DNA of 64,000 bases from Alkalimonas collagenimarina (GTDB lineage Bacteria > Pseudomonadota > Gammaproteobacteria > Enterobacterales > Alteromonadaceae): NCBI RefSeq assembly GCF_030717845.1, contig NZ_JAUZVZ010000001.1:186001-250000 (forward strand), read 5' to 3'. The notes beneath the pieces were generated by a model, which made no database searches, was not told the origin of the DNA, and saw only the letters and a list, made by a program, of their open reading frames with translations. Shown here one piece after another: positions 43,100 to 52,292 of this stretch. How positions within the stretch are numbered: position 1 is the first letter of the stretch; the number at the start of each line of letters is the position of its first letter. The position numbers and the translations under genes were made by a program.

Positions 43100-46000
43100 T
43101 CTGCTGTTGGGTCAACCCGATAGGCTTTCGCCAGTTGGCTGATACCCAAGCCGCTTTTGCGTGTCACCACCAACTGGGTGGGGATGCGTTCTTTCATCGC
43201 TTCAATATGGCTGATCACGCCAATCATTTTGCCGCTGGCATTCAGGTTATCCAGCGCGTCCAGCGCAATATCCAGCGTTTCACTATCCAGGGTGCCGAAG
43301 CCCTCATCCAGAAATAACGAATCGATGCTGGTTTTGTGGCTGACCAGATCCGATAGTGCCAGTGCTAACGCCAGACTAACCAGGAAGCTTTCGCCGCCCG
43401 ACAGCGTTTTGGTATCGCGCACCACATCACCTTGCCAGGTGTCCATTACGCTAAGCTCGAGCCCTTCGCCAGCTTTGCGTTGCAGTTGATAACGGCCATG
43501 CAGCCGCTCCAGCTGGCGGTTGGCCAGATGGATTAAATGATCCAGCGTCAGACCCTGGGCAAACTTACGGAATTTAGCGCCATCACGCGAGCCAATCAGC
43601 GCATGCAGGTAGCTCAAATCATCCAGTTGGGCCTGTTGCCCGGTTATTTGCGCCAGCAATTGCTGCTGATCACCGCGTAAGCGGGCATCTTGCTGCAGCT
43701 GACCGGTGATACTGCCGAGTTGCTGGTTCAGGCTATCCAGTTGTTCATGCAGGGGCTGCAGTTGCTGCTCGGTTTCAGCGACAGAGCTGGCAGCATACTG
43801 GCTGGCCTGTGGATCCTGCTGCAGCTGTTGCAACCGCTGTTCGGCTTGCTGCATGGCAAAGTCCGCTTGCTGTTTTTGTTGCTGCAATTGTTCGCGTAGT
43901 TGTGTTAATTGTTGCTTGTCTTCAGGTGAGAGCAAGGCATTTATAAAGGCTTGTTCATCGGCAAACACTGACTTGCTTAGTGCCTCGGTAAAGGCCTGTT
44001 GCTGCTCTTTCGTGCGCTGCTGCCATTGCTGCACACTTTCCTGCAGGCTCTGAATGCTAGCTTCCAGTTGGTGCAATGCCTGCTGGTGCTGCTGCCGTTG
44101 TTGCCCGGCCTGTTGGTGTTTGTGTTCCAGCTGCTCTAATTGTTGCTCACTCTGCTTACGCTCAGTGGCAGGATCTTTGTCGGCAAACAGTTGTTGCCGT
44201 TTGTCTGCAAGATGCTTCAGTTCCGCTTCGCTTTCCTTGAGAGTGGTGGAGAGCTTTTCCAGCAATTGTTTGAGTTCCAATTGCTGTTGTTGCAGGTGAT
44301 CGCAGTCGCTCTGATGGCGTTCCAGTTGTGGCCTGAGGCTGTGCAATTGTTGCTGCTGTTGCTGCCAACGATCGGCATCTTTTTGTTTTTGTGCCAGAAA
44401 ATCAGCAAAATCGGCTTGCGCAGGCATGGTCTGCTGCTGCGCCTGCACCAGCTGAGTTAACTGCTGCCACTGTGCATCCAGTTGTTGCTGTAACTTGGCA
44501 CCTTCTGTTTGCTCGGCACTAAGGTTTTGTTGTTGCTGTGCCAGCCGCTCTGCGAGCAGCTGTTGTTGCTGCCGGGCTTGCTGTAGCTGGATGTCCAGTT
44601 GCTGGCTCTGTTGCTGCAGTTGCTGCAGTTCATGGCCAAGTGCACGCAGCTGCTGGATGCGGCTGCTAAGTAGCTTAAGCTGATCCTGTTTGCTGGTGAG
44701 CAGCTCGTTCAGCGCTGCTTTGTCATTAATTGCTGCGTCGCTGATAGCCTGCGCTGTCTGCCGTGCTGATTGCTCCGCCAGCTGCTGCTGCCAATCGTTT
44801 TGCAGCTGTTGTTGTTCAGTGGTCAGCCTTTCAAGGGTCGTTTGCAGTTCTGTCAGATGACGCTCACAGCTATCCAGCTCACTGCGAAGCTGCTTGCCTT
44901 GTTCTTCCAGGGTCGCCAGCTCCGAAAGGGCCTGATCGCGTTGCTGAATATGGTTGCCAGCAGACGGTTCGCCTGAACTGTGCTCTTGCTCATGGTCATT
45001 TTTATGCAGGGCAGGGTGCTGTTCGCTGCCACAGAGCGGGCAGGGGTTGCCAGGTTCAAGCTCTGCCCGGTACTGCGCCAGCTGTTCATCCTGAGTCACC
45101 AGCTTGCTGAGTGCTTCGGTCAGCTGTCGTTGCTGACGATACTGTGCTGCCAGTGTTTTGTGCTGCTGTTGTAACTGCTCGCGCTGGCTGGTGAGCTGTT
45201 GCAACTGCTGCTGTTTTTCCTGCTGTTGCGCACTCGTTTGCTGGTATCGCTGTTGCAATTGCTGCAGCGTATGCAGTAACGGCAACTGCTGGTTAATGGC
45301 ATCACGCTCGCTTTCGTCTTGTTCCAGGCTGCTGCCTTGCTGAGCATTGAGCAGAGCCTGGCGGGCCTGCCCAAGCTGTTGCTCAGTCTGTTGTTGCTTT
45401 GTTTCCAGTGCTTTCACCGCGCTGTTTTGTGTTATTTGCTGGGCATTGGTGTCAGCGATGTGTTGCTGATAACTAGCCAGCTGTTGCTGCTTGTCTGCCA
45501 GCCGTTGTTGCAATTGCTGATAGCTACGGTGCTGTTCTTGCAAACGGCCCAGCTCGCGACCGAGTGCTTCATCGGCTGTATGCTGCTGCAGGTAGTGCTC
45601 GAGTTGCTGCACTGCGGTGGTTTGTTCGGTCAGCAGTTGCTGTTTGTCGTGGTGCTGTTGCTGCAATTGCTGCAGTTTTTGCTGCTGTCTGGTGTGTTCT
45701 GATACTTGCTGCTGGTGTTGAACCGTTAATTGCTGCAGGCTGAGATCCAGCGGCAGCACCTGTTCACTTAGTAGTTGTTGCAGTGCTTTGTGCTGGTTTT
45801 TCGCCTCTTGTAGCGAGTTATGCAGCTGCTGTACTTCGGCATCGGCCGTTTTTAACGCTGCGGCAAGTTCAGGCTGTTGCTGCTGGCGCTCTTGCAGTTG
45901 TTCTTTTGTTTGCTGTTCATGCTGCTGGCTATCCTGCCAGCGCTGGTACAGGCCACGTAGTGCTTCGGCCGGTTCGCTGTCAGCCAGGCGGTTCAGATCT

Positions 46001-46833
46001 GTTGCCGCCTCTGCCAGTGCTTGTTCTGCGTGCAACAAAGCAGCTTTGGCATCTTGCTGCTGTTGCTGGTTGTGCTGGCTGGCTTTATGCCACTCCAACT
46101 GGGTACGAAGTTCTTGTTGCTGCTGGCGCAACGGTTGTTGCTGGCTTTGCAGGCTGTGTTGTTGCTGTTGAAGGTCGGCTTGCTGCTCGTCACTCAGTAG
46201 CTGCATGCCATCCGCTTTGGCACGAAGCGCGTGCAACTGCTGCTTCGCTTCGCTGTGCGTATCGTGCACATGCATCGAGATCAAACCATAAATATCGGTG
46301 CCGGTCAGCTCTTCCAGCAGTTCGGCGCGATCGCTTTCATTGGCCAGTAAAAAGGCGGCAAACTGCCCTTGCGATAGCATCATCGAGCGGGTGAAGCGGG
46401 CAAAATCCAGCCCGGTCAGTTGTTCGATCTGCTCGTTTTTCTGTTTTAGCTGACTGGCCAGCACTTTGCCGTGACTGACTTCGGCCAGTTCAACATCGGC
46501 CGGTTGCAGCTTGCCATCAGCCTGGCCGCGGGCACGACGCATGCTCCAGTGCGCCCGGTAGACGGTGCCTTTGACCTCAAACTCCACCTCCGCCAGGCAG
46601 TCGGCACTGCCGCGGGTCATGATGTCGTTGCTGTTTTGGGTGATCAGGCCAAGCCGTGGCGTCTGGTGGTACAGCGCCAGACAAATCGCATCCAGAATAG
46701 TGGTTTTACCAGCGCCAGTTGGCCCTGTGATGGCAAAAAGACCGTTATCGGCAAAAGGTGGCTGGGTAAAATCTATACGCCATTGACCTTTGAGTGAGTT
46801 CAGGTTGGCAAATTGCAGCGACAGGATCTTCAT
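43096..46833 (-). CDS. sbcC: exonuclease subunit SbcC, glutamine-rich
   Basis: 1245 residues, longer than the 1048 of E. coli. N-terminal 'MKILSLQFANLNSLKGQWRIDF', Walker A GPTGAGKT (37-44), the zinc hook C598-P-L-C601 at mid-length, and the C-terminal ABC signature 'TLSGGESFLVSLALALALSDLV' and Walker B 'SLFLDEGFGTLDSETLD'. The two coiled-coil arms are extremely rich in glutamine, with runs of up to five. With SbcD it removes hairpins and palindromes from DNA. Start overlaps sbcD by four bases (ATGA), an operon. Confidence 0.95.
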   Translation of the reverse strand: MKILSLQFANLNSLKGQWRIDFTQPPFADNGLFAITGPTGAGKTTILDAICLALYHQTPRLGLITQNSNDIMTRGSADCLAEVEFEVKGTVYRAHWSMRRARGQADGKLQPADVELAEVSHGKVLASQLKQKNEQIEQLTGLDFARFTRSMMLSQGQFAAFLLANESDRAELLEELTGTDIYGLISMHVHDTHSEAKQQLHALRAKADGMQLLSDEQQADLQQQQHSLQSQQQPLRQQQQELRTQLEWHKASQHNQQQQQDAKAALLHAEQALAEAATDLNRLADSEPAEALRGLYQRWQDSQQHEQQTKEQLQERQQQQPELAAALKTADAEVQQLHNSLQEAKNQHKALQQLLSEQVLPLDLSLQQLTVQHQQQVSEHTRQQQKLQQLQQQHHDKQQLLTEQTTAVQQLEHYLQQHTADEALGRELGRLQEQHRSYQQLQQRLADKQQQLASYQQHIADTNAQQITQNSAVKALETKQQQTEQQLGQARQALLNAQQGSSLEQDESERDAINQQLPLLHTLQQLQQRYQQTSAQQQEKQQQLQQLTSQREQLQQQHKTLAAQYRQQRQLTEALSKLVTQDEQLAQYRAELEPGNPCPLCGSEQHPALHKNDHEQEHSSGEPSAGNHIQQRDQALSELATLEEQGKQLRSELDSCERHLTELQTTLERLTTEQQQLQNDWQQQLAEQSARQTAQAISDAAINDKAALNELLTSKQDQLKLLSSRIQQLRALGHELQQLQQQSQQLDIQLQQARQQQQLLAERLAQQQQNLSAEQTEGAKLQQQLDAQWQQLTQLVQAQQQTMPAQADFADFLAQKQKDADRWQQQQQQLHSLRPQLERHQSDCDHLQQQQLELKQLLEKLSTTLKESEAELKHLADKRQQLFADKDPATERKQSEQQLEQLEHKHQQAGQQRQQHQQALHQLEASIQSLQESVQQWQQRTKEQQQAFTEALSKSVFADEQAFINALLSPEDKQQLTQLREQLQQQKQQADFAMQQAEQRLQQLQQDPQASQYAASSVAETEQQLQPLHEQLDSLNQQLGSITGQLQQDARLRGDQQQLLAQITGQQAQLDDLSYLHALIGSRDGAKFRKFAQGLTLDHLIHLANRQLERLHGRYQLQRKAGEGLELSVMDTWQGDVVRDTKTLSGGESFLVSLALALALSDLVSHKTSIDSLFLDEGFGTLDSETLDIALDALDNLNASGKMIGVISHIEAMKERIPTQLVVTRKSGLGISQLAKAYRVDPTAD

Positions 46834-48077
46834 GCTGATGTCTCCCCGACTTCAACGTCTGCCAGCATGTGTTGGAATAGCTGTTCCAGCCGTTCTTTTC
46901 TCGCCCTGGCTGTCTCGTCGTCAAAGCTTTCCAGCTCCAGTCGTCTGGCAAATACCTGCGATGGGGTCAGCTCGCTGAGGGTTTCTTTCTGTTGCTGCTC
47001 CATGGCCTGGCGTCTTGCGGTGCGGGCCCGGCGCAGTTGCACTACGTCCACCGCTTTATCGGCGCACAAGGCTTGAATGCGTTGCTGCAAGTCAGACAGG
47101 TAATCATCCAGCGCTACTTCAATGCTGAGCCAGGTGATGGGGTCAGTTTCAGCCAGGTCGGTGCTATCCGGGTAATCAGCCAGTTGCTGTTCAAGCTGGT
47201 TCAGGTTGCCTTTTAACAGCGCCATCGGCTGAAAGCGCGGCACTTCAAGCGGCGTTATGCTATCTAGTGCGCCGTGGTCGAATTGCACCAGCAGTACTTG
47301 TTTGGCGCTCCCCAGTTCATCGAAACTGAGTGGAATGGGCGAGCCGCTGTAGCGGATATGTGGCTTTTTCCCCACGATCTGAGGCCGGTGAATATGGCCC
47401 AGTGCAATGTAATCAGCCGCGGGAAATGCATCGGCGGCAAAACCATCCAAAGTACCAATATAAATATCCCGCACCGATTCTGACTGGCTGACGCCTAAAG
47501 CGCTTAAATGACCGGTGGCAATAATGGGAAGCGGACGATCCAGTTCTTTTCGTTTTGCAACCGCGAGCTGATGCAGCTGTTGATAGTGCTGCTGAATGGC
47601 CTCACCCAGCGCCTGGCGTTTAGCCAGGCCACTGTCACCGGCCTGGCTTTGCAACACATCGCGTGGCCGGATAAAAGGCACAGCACACAACAAAGCGCCA
47701 GGGCTGCCATCGCGGCATGGCAGGGTCAACAGTTGTTGTTCTGGCTGGTCTGTCACGCTGGCAACGACATAGGTATTCAGGCAGGCCAATAGCTGACGCG
47801 ACTCATTCAGCACCGATACCGAATCGTGATTGCCACCCAGCACGACTAAGGTCACACCCAGCCGGTTACAGGCCACCACGAACTGGTTGTACAACTCGCG
47901 GGCATAGCTGGGCGGCGTGCCGGTATCAAACACATCACCGGCCACCAGTATGGCATCGACCTGCTGTTGCTCAGCTTGTTCCAGCAACCAGTGCAAAAAC
48001 GCCTGATGCTCAGCTTTGCGGCTTTTGGTAAAAAAACTCTGGCCGAGGTGCCAGTCGGAGGTGTGCAGAATTTTCAT
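46830..48077 (-). CDS. sbcD: exonuclease subunit SbcD
   Basis: 415 residues. Metallophosphoesterase motifs: 'MKILHTSDWHLGQSF' (D and H ligands), 'AILVAGDVFDTGTPP', 'VVLGGNHDS', 'IIATGHLSALG', 'YIALGHIHRPQIV'. It is the Mn-dependent nuclease partner of SbcC. First gene of the sbcDC operon, 4-base overlap. Ribosome site weak. Confidence 0.95.
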   Translation of the reverse strand: MKILHTSDWHLGQSFFTKSRKAEHQAFLHWLLEQAEQQQVDAILVAGDVFDTGTPPSYARELYNQFVVACNRLGVTLVVLGGNHDSVSVLNESRQLLACLNTYVVASVTDQPEQQLLTLPCRDGSPGALLCAVPFIRPRDVLQSQAGDSGLAKRQALGEAIQQHYQQLHQLAVAKRKELDRPLPIIATGHLSALGVSQSESVRDIYIGTLDGFAADAFPAADYIALGHIHRPQIVGKKPHIRYSGSPIPLSFDELGSAKQVLLVQFDHGALDSITPLEVPRFQPMALLKGNLNQLEQQLADYPDSTDLAETDPITWLSIEVALDDYLSDLQQRIQALCADKAVDVVQLRRARTARRQAMEQQQKETLSELTPSQVFARRLELESFDDETARARKERLEQLFQHMLADVEVGETSA

Positions 48078-48176
48078 GGAGTTGTTCAGTCTGGAGCGAT
48101 GAGGGCTAGCCTATCATAGTGTTTGTCGAAGCAGTAGCAGGCAACCAGATCGTTGCCTGCTTAAAATGACGGAGGG

Positions 48177-49112
48177 CTATTTTTTCAGCTGCAGCAAGCG
48201 TCGCCCGTCGCGAATCACTTCCCAGCCAGGGAATAAAGCGAGGATGAGCAAACTTATGGTGATGCTGCGATGAAGCTGATCTGCATCCAGCCAGTATAGT
48301 CGCTCTGGTACGTCAGTGATCAGTGGGCCTGTAAACGCCAGGAGCAGAATGGCTATCACCATGAATGCATTCAGCAGCAGATTGGCTTTCAGCAGGGCCG
48401 GAGTCCAGTTGCGCTGACTCAACTGCCACAGGTTATTGGCAATACCCAACAGCAACACAGGGCTGAAAACTTGCAATATAAAGCGGCTTTGCTCTGTTAA
48501 ACTGAGGCTGCTTTGCACTTCGCCCCAAGCGGGATACCAAATTAAAATCAGTAAGAACAGGTATGTGGCCAGGTCGGTGAAAATATCGCTTAGTTCGATA
48601 CGTTGCCATTTTTGGCTTAGTTGCGGTAGCTTGCTGGGATCCCAGTTTGGTAGCTGTTGGCAGCGGTTTTTTTGTTCCTTGCTCATCGACCAAAAGCCTA
48701 GCGTGATCCCTGTAAACGCCAACGTCGCATCACCAATAAATCCACTCCCCATGTGCTTTAATAGTAAGAGCAGACCCATCTGATCATGCCCTAGCCAGAG
48801 CAGGGTCGACTCCACCACATTGATCAGAAAAATAATGCCCAACACCATAAAGAGGGTAAAGCGAAATAATGGTATTAGCTCGGCCCGGATCAAGGGTTGT
48901 GGCGGATGAAACTGATAGGCCATCTGTTTGGGGGGGCCTAACTCGTGCAACACGTGCAACACGTGCTCTTCATCGGATTGCTCTGGCGTTTGTTCGCGTA
49001 GTGCATCCAGCTGATCAAGAATGTTGGCTTTTAATTCTCGCGTGACATCCTGCTGCTTGTCAGCAGGCAACTCTTGCTGTACCGCAGCTAAGTATCGTTC
49101 AAGTAAGTCCAT
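48177..49112 (-). CDS. HAAS-domain membrane protein, PadR partner
   Basis: About 311 residues. The first 90 residues (MDLLERYLAAVQQELPADKQQDVTRELKANILDQLDAL, then 'HVLHELGPPKQMAYQFHP') are the HAAS domain known next to PadR regulators. About seven membrane helices follow ('LFRFTLFMVLGIIFLINVV', 'LATYLFLLILIWYPAW', others). Likely a membrane sensor or part of an envelope-stress switch. Start ATG at 49112 is 2 bp after the PadR stop, so the two are cotranscribed. Confidence 0.8.
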   Translation of the reverse strand: MDLLERYLAAVQQELPADKQQDVTRELKANILDQLDALREQTPEQSDEEHVLHVLHELGPPKQMAYQFHPPQPLIRAELIPLFRFTLFMVLGIIFLINVVESTLLWLGHDQMGLLLLLKHMGSGFIGDATLAFTGITLGFWSMSKEQKNRCQQLPNWDPSKLPQLSQKWQRIELSDIFTDLATYLFLLILIWYPAWGEVQSSLSLTEQSRFILQVFSPVLLLGIANNLWQLSQRNWTPALLKANLLLNAFMVIAILLLAFTGPLITDVPERLYWLDADQLHRSITISLLILALFPGWEVIRDGRRLLQLKK

Positions 49113-49114
49113 GG

Positions 49115-49444
49115 CTAATGCTCCAGTAATGGCCCTAAGGCCTTGTTCAGTTGTTGCCATTCCTTGGTCAGTTGTGCCAATAAATCAGCACCCAATTCAG
49201 AGAGTTGGTAATAGCGTCGCTCACGGCCTTCGCCCTGACGCCATTCGCTGTCCAGCAATCCCTGATCGGCTAGCCGCCGGATCAGTGGGTACAGGGTGCC
49301 TTCATCGATATCAATGCCAGCATCTTGCAATTGCTTACGCAGGGAGTAGCCGTAGTGCGGTTCTTTCAGCGAACTCAGCACCGCCAGCACCAGCACACCG
49401 CGCCGAAGTTCCAGTCGCATTTTATCCAGTTGCGCTGTGGTCAT
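49115..49444 (-). CDS. PadR family transcriptional regulator
   Basis: About 109 residues. 'LELRRGVLVLAVLSSLKEPHYGYSLRKQLQDAGIDIDEGTLYPLIRRLADQGLLDSEW' is the PadR winged-helix pattern, with 'GRERRYYQLSELGADLL' for the wing and dimer helix. ATG at 49444 has GGAG 7 bases before it, better than a start at 49471. Operon with the HAAS membrane protein. A large nested palindrome lies just upstream and is its likely autoregulatory site. Confidence 0.9.
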   Translation of the reverse strand: MTTAQLDKMRLELRRGVLVLAVLSSLKEPHYGYSLRKQLQDAGIDIDEGTLYPLIRRLADQGLLDSEWRQGEGRERRYYQLSELGADLLAQLTKEWQQLNKALGPLLEH

Positions 49445-49454
49445 TGTTTGCTCC

Positions 49455-49520
49455 AGGTTACTGTGTGCCATATACTGTATGCGGCACAGTAATTATATAC
49501 TAGGTGACACACAGTAACCT
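49455..49520. promoter_or_regulatory. nested inverted repeats upstream of padR
   Basis: Outer arms AGGTTACTGTGTG (49455-49467) and CACACAGTAACCT (49508-49520) are a perfect 13-bp inverted repeat 40 bp apart; inside is ACTGT-N7-ACAGT (49474-49490). The shared unit ACTGT/ACAGT suggests several PadR dimers. It covers the padR promoter region, so autorepression is inferred. Confidence 0.6.
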
Positions 49521-49555
49521 TGTCAAGGCTCAAAGTGATTGTTTTTTGTACCGAA

Positions 49556-49582
49556 CACAAAAAAGCCGGCGCAGGGCCGGCT
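49556..49582 (-). terminator. terminator of the VOC gene at 49599
   Basis: 7-bp stem AGCCGGC/GCCGGCT with loop GCAGG; on the reverse strand followed by six T. It lies 17 bp after the stop codon. Confidence 0.8.
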
Positions 49583-49598
49583 GGAAGCTTGGATAAAA

Positions 49599-49982
49599 TT
49601 ACGCTTGGTAGAGCTCCAGTGGCAGGCCGTCAGGATCTTTGAAAAATGTGAACGCTTTATTAGTGTAGGGATCGATGCGGATAGGTTCTACCACAATATG
49701 ATGCTGCTGCAGGTAGTCACTGACGGCTTGCACATCATCCACCAAAAAAGCCAGATGGCGTAAGCCCTGCGCTTCAGGCTGATTGGGGCGCGGTGGTGGT
49801 GAGGGAAATGAAAACAACTCAAGTTGTCCACCATCTGGCAGTTGTAAATCCAGTTTCCAGGAATCCCGCTCTGTGCGGTAGTTTTCTGCCAGTATGGGGA
49901 GCCGCAGAAGCTGATGATAAAAGGTTTTAGAGCGCTGGTAATCGGAACAAATAATGGCAACGTGGTGAATGGCTTTAAGCAT
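49599..49982 (-). CDS. VOC family protein, YaeR/GloA2-like
   Basis: 127 residues. 'IHHVAIICSDYQRSKTFYHQLLRLPILAENYR' holds the first metal His, 'GLRHLAFLVDDVQAVSDYL' the second His, and 'FKDPDGLPLELYQ' the Glu. It is the YaeR/SMU1112c-like subgroup of glyoxalase-I-fold metalloproteins of unknown substrate. Single gene with its own terminator. Confidence 0.88.
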   Translation of the reverse strand: MLKAIHHVAIICSDYQRSKTFYHQLLRLPILAENYRTERDSWKLDLQLPDGGQLELFSFPSPPPRPNQPEAQGLRHLAFLVDDVQAVSDYLQQHHIVVEPIRIDPYTNKAFTFFKDPDGLPLELYQA

Positions 49983-50135
49983 GTAAATCTCATCAACTCG
50001 GATGGCGCAGAATAAAATAAACTGTATAACAATTATTCACAGTTTTCACGGTGTTCAGGCATAAATCATTAAGGTAGTGTTCACTTGATAGCACTATGAT
50101 TCAAGCTGATGATAGTACGATTGAATGAGGTTTTT

Positions 50136-50882
50136 ATGAAGCGATCTTTTTTGCTTACCACAGGTGTAACACTGTGTCTTTCCTTTGCTGCCACCGCCAG
50201 TCCGGTGCCTGATTTTCCATTTATCACCGTCACTGGTACGGCTCAATTGCATGTTGAACCAGATACTGCACAGATCCGCCTGGTGATCCGAGCCAATGAG
50301 AGCACTGCAGAGCAAGCCACTTCTGCTGTGTATCGGCAAGGCAATACGTTGTTGGAGTATCTCAAAAGCAAAGGGGTTGAGCTGGATGCGATAGAAGCGG
50401 CGCAAATCAATAAAGAAGCGACCTATCAGGATTACAGCAGTAGAACAATCACTGGCTACTCGGCGACACAGCCGGTTTCTATTCAATTGCAGTCGATTGA
50501 GCATTATGTCGAGATCATGGATCACCTGTTCAAACAACCCAATATTTTTTCTATTCAAGGCCAGTTTGGCACCAGTAAACAATCTCAGTATGAAACTGAG
50601 TTAGTGGCAAAAGCTGGGGCAGATGCCCGCAAGCGTGCAGAGCAGTTGTCTGCTGCGCAAGGTGTTTCATTGCATTCCGTTTTTGCAATTAGTGAAGGCA
50701 GCCGCAGTTGGGGCAATCTTGGCGGAGATTTTGGTTTTGGCGCTGGAGCCGGTGTTTATGGTGTGCAGATGCGAGCCAGCGCCGATAGCATGGAACAAAG
50801 CAGCTTGGTGATGCCAAAACACATCCAACTGCAGCAATCGGTTAATGTGATATACCGGTTAGAAACTCAGCAGTTCGATTAA
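50136..50882 (+). CDS. exported SIMPL-domain (DUF541, YggE-like) protein
   Basis: About 248 residues. Signal peptide 'MKRSFLLTTGVTLCLSFAAT' cut after TAS, then the SIMPL domain: 'FITVTGTAQLHVEPDTAQIRLVIRANESTAEQA', 'LEYLKSKGVELDAIEAAQINKEATY', 'ARKRAEQLSAAQGVSL' and the end 'QLQQSVNVIYRL'. YggE/BP26-type proteins form periplasmic rings and are linked to oxidative-stress defence. ATG at 50136 has GAGG at the right distance; the frame opens earlier at 50109 without support. Confidence 0.88.
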   Translation: MKRSFLLTTGVTLCLSFAATASPVPDFPFITVTGTAQLHVEPDTAQIRLVIRANESTAEQATSAVYRQGNTLLEYLKSKGVELDAIEAAQINKEATYQDYSSRTITGYSATQPVSIQLQSIEHYVEIMDHLFKQPNIFSIQGQFGTSKQSQYETELVAKAGADARKRAEQLSAAQGVSLHSVFAISEGSRSWGNLGGDFGFGAGAGVYGVQMRASADSMEQSSLVMPKHIQLQQSVNVIYRLETQQFD

Positions 50883-50976
50883 AACTTGCATAAGCTCAGC
50901 AGGTGGTTAATAGTTAAGCATTCTTGCACTGGAATGCTAACCGATCAATAGCAGGCTATTGATTGATGGGTACCAA

Positions 50977-51690
50977 ATGAGCCGATTTTTACCTGTGGTT
51001 TCGCTGTGTTGCTTGTACATGTTTTCTTACCCACATCAGGCGATGGCTGAGCGTTTACGCATGGCCATGCCAGATTATCCCCCTTTTTCCTACCAACAGG
51101 ATGATGCCTTTCGCGGCGAGGGCTATGACGCTTTTGTACAGATCATGGCGGAATTGGATCGGGATTATACCATTGAGTTGGTGCCACACTTTGGCCGGGT
51201 GTTGCTTGAAATAGAGCAGGGCAGTTTGGATGGTTTTTTTATGGCTTCCCCGAGCGAAGAGCGCGATGCAGTGGCCGTGTTTTCCGAACCGGTGATCGAC
51301 ACCCGTTGGGTATGGGTTTGGTTAACGGCAAAGCAGGATGTGACGCCTGCTATGGCATCGTTTCAACAACATGCGCGGGTATCTGCTCAGATGAATAGTA
51401 ATATTTATCGCTGGCTGAATGAGCAAGGCTATCAAGTGGCCGCAGGAACCAATGATATTCGTGGATTATTTGCGCTACTGGATTATGGTCGGGTGGATGC
51501 CATCATGCTTCCGGAAGCAACCTTCTATGCTGTGATTGCTGACTCTGAGTGGCAAGAAGAGCGGTATCAGCGGCAAGTAGAGCGAGAGTTAGCTTTTGGT
51601 ATCTACTTGAGCAAATCGCATCTAGCGCAGAATCCTGATTTGATGACGCAGATTAATGAAGCCATACAACGCTATCGTGCGTCCCGTTAA
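50977..51690 (+). CDS. periplasmic solute-binding protein (SBP_bac_3-like)
   Basis: About 237 residues. Signal peptide (SRFLPVVSLCCLYMFSYPHQ, cut after MA), then 'RLRMAMPDYPPFSYQQDDAFRGEGYDAFVQIMAEL', 'LLEIEQGSLDGFFMASPSEERDAVAVFSEPVID', the usual amino-acid-binding-protein fold. No transporter genes lie near, so it may be an orphan receptor, as many such copies are in this group. Start ATG 50977; ribosome site weak. Confidence 0.82.
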   Translation: MSRFLPVVSLCCLYMFSYPHQAMAERLRMAMPDYPPFSYQQDDAFRGEGYDAFVQIMAELDRDYTIELVPHFGRVLLEIEQGSLDGFFMASPSEERDAVAVFSEPVIDTRWVWVWLTAKQDVTPAMASFQQHARVSAQMNSNIYRWLNEQGYQVAAGTNDIRGLFALLDYGRVDAIMLPEATFYAVIADSEWQEERYQRQVERELAFGIYLSKSHLAQNPDLMTQINEAIQRYRASR

Positions 51691-51726
51691 ATGACTATTG
51701 CCACTCAGTGAGCTGTAGTTGCCACG

Positions 51727-52134
51727 TTATGTGGTTGCTTGATCTTTGTTTTCAAAACGTTGTTGCAGGTAGGCAATAATATCGTTCGATTCATACAACC
51801 ACTGCACTTCAGCGTGCTCACTTTCAATTCGTAAGCAGGGTACTTTGACCCGGCCACCCCCAGCTTCAAGCTCAGCGCGATGCTCAGTATGGTGCTGCGC
51901 ATCACGCTTTTCGATAGTCAGGCCAAGTCGGGCTATTTCTTTGCGTACCTTAATACAAAATGGACAGGCTGAAAATTGATACATCACCAGCTGCTGGCAT
52001 GCCTGATCAACTTGGGCTTGTTCAACTGGATCACGCTCAATAGGGGCCGGGGTATTGAGCTTTTCAGCCAATAACATAAATGGCGTTAAAAGCAGGCGGA
52101 CACAACGGAAAAACAAACGAATGATTACACGCAT
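51727..52134 (-). CDS. membrane-anchored glutaredoxin-like protein
   Basis: 135 residues. An N-terminal hydrophobic segment ('IIRLFFRCVRLLLTPFMLLA') is followed by a thioredoxin-fold domain with the redox motif CPFC in 'YQFSACPFCIKVRKEIARLGL', cis-Pro in 'VKVPCLRIES' and 'ESNDIIAYLQQRF'. Glutaredoxin or GST-N type; probably faces the cytoplasm. Convergent with the gene at 50977. Confidence 0.85.
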   Translation of the reverse strand: MRVIIRLFFRCVRLLLTPFMLLAEKLNTPAPIERDPVEQAQVDQACQQLVMYQFSACPFCIKVRKEIARLGLTIEKRDAQHHTEHRAELEAGGGRVKVPCLRIESEHAEVQWLYESNDIIAYLQQRFENKDQATT

Positions 52135-52292
52135 AAATAGCTCTTGAATGCTCCGGGTTTATTGATGAAGAAAGGATGTTGAAATGAGCTATAGTTTATC
52201 ATGTGTAGCTTGGGATGCACAGACGCAGCAATGATCGCTCTGACCTTTGATGGCGTATAAATCTATATAGTGTTTTATTAGGTGGTGTTGAG

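Noticed and set aside
43600-46300. Dense CAG/CTG triplet pattern that might be a microsatellite or CRISPR-like array
   Set aside because: It has no fixed repeat-spacer period and is fully explained by Gln codons of sbcC.
43690-46394. Many long open frames opposite sbcC, rich in Cys, Leu or Ser
   Set aside because: They are antisense shadows of the CAG/CAA-rich coiled coil, with low-complexity translations and no ribosome sites.
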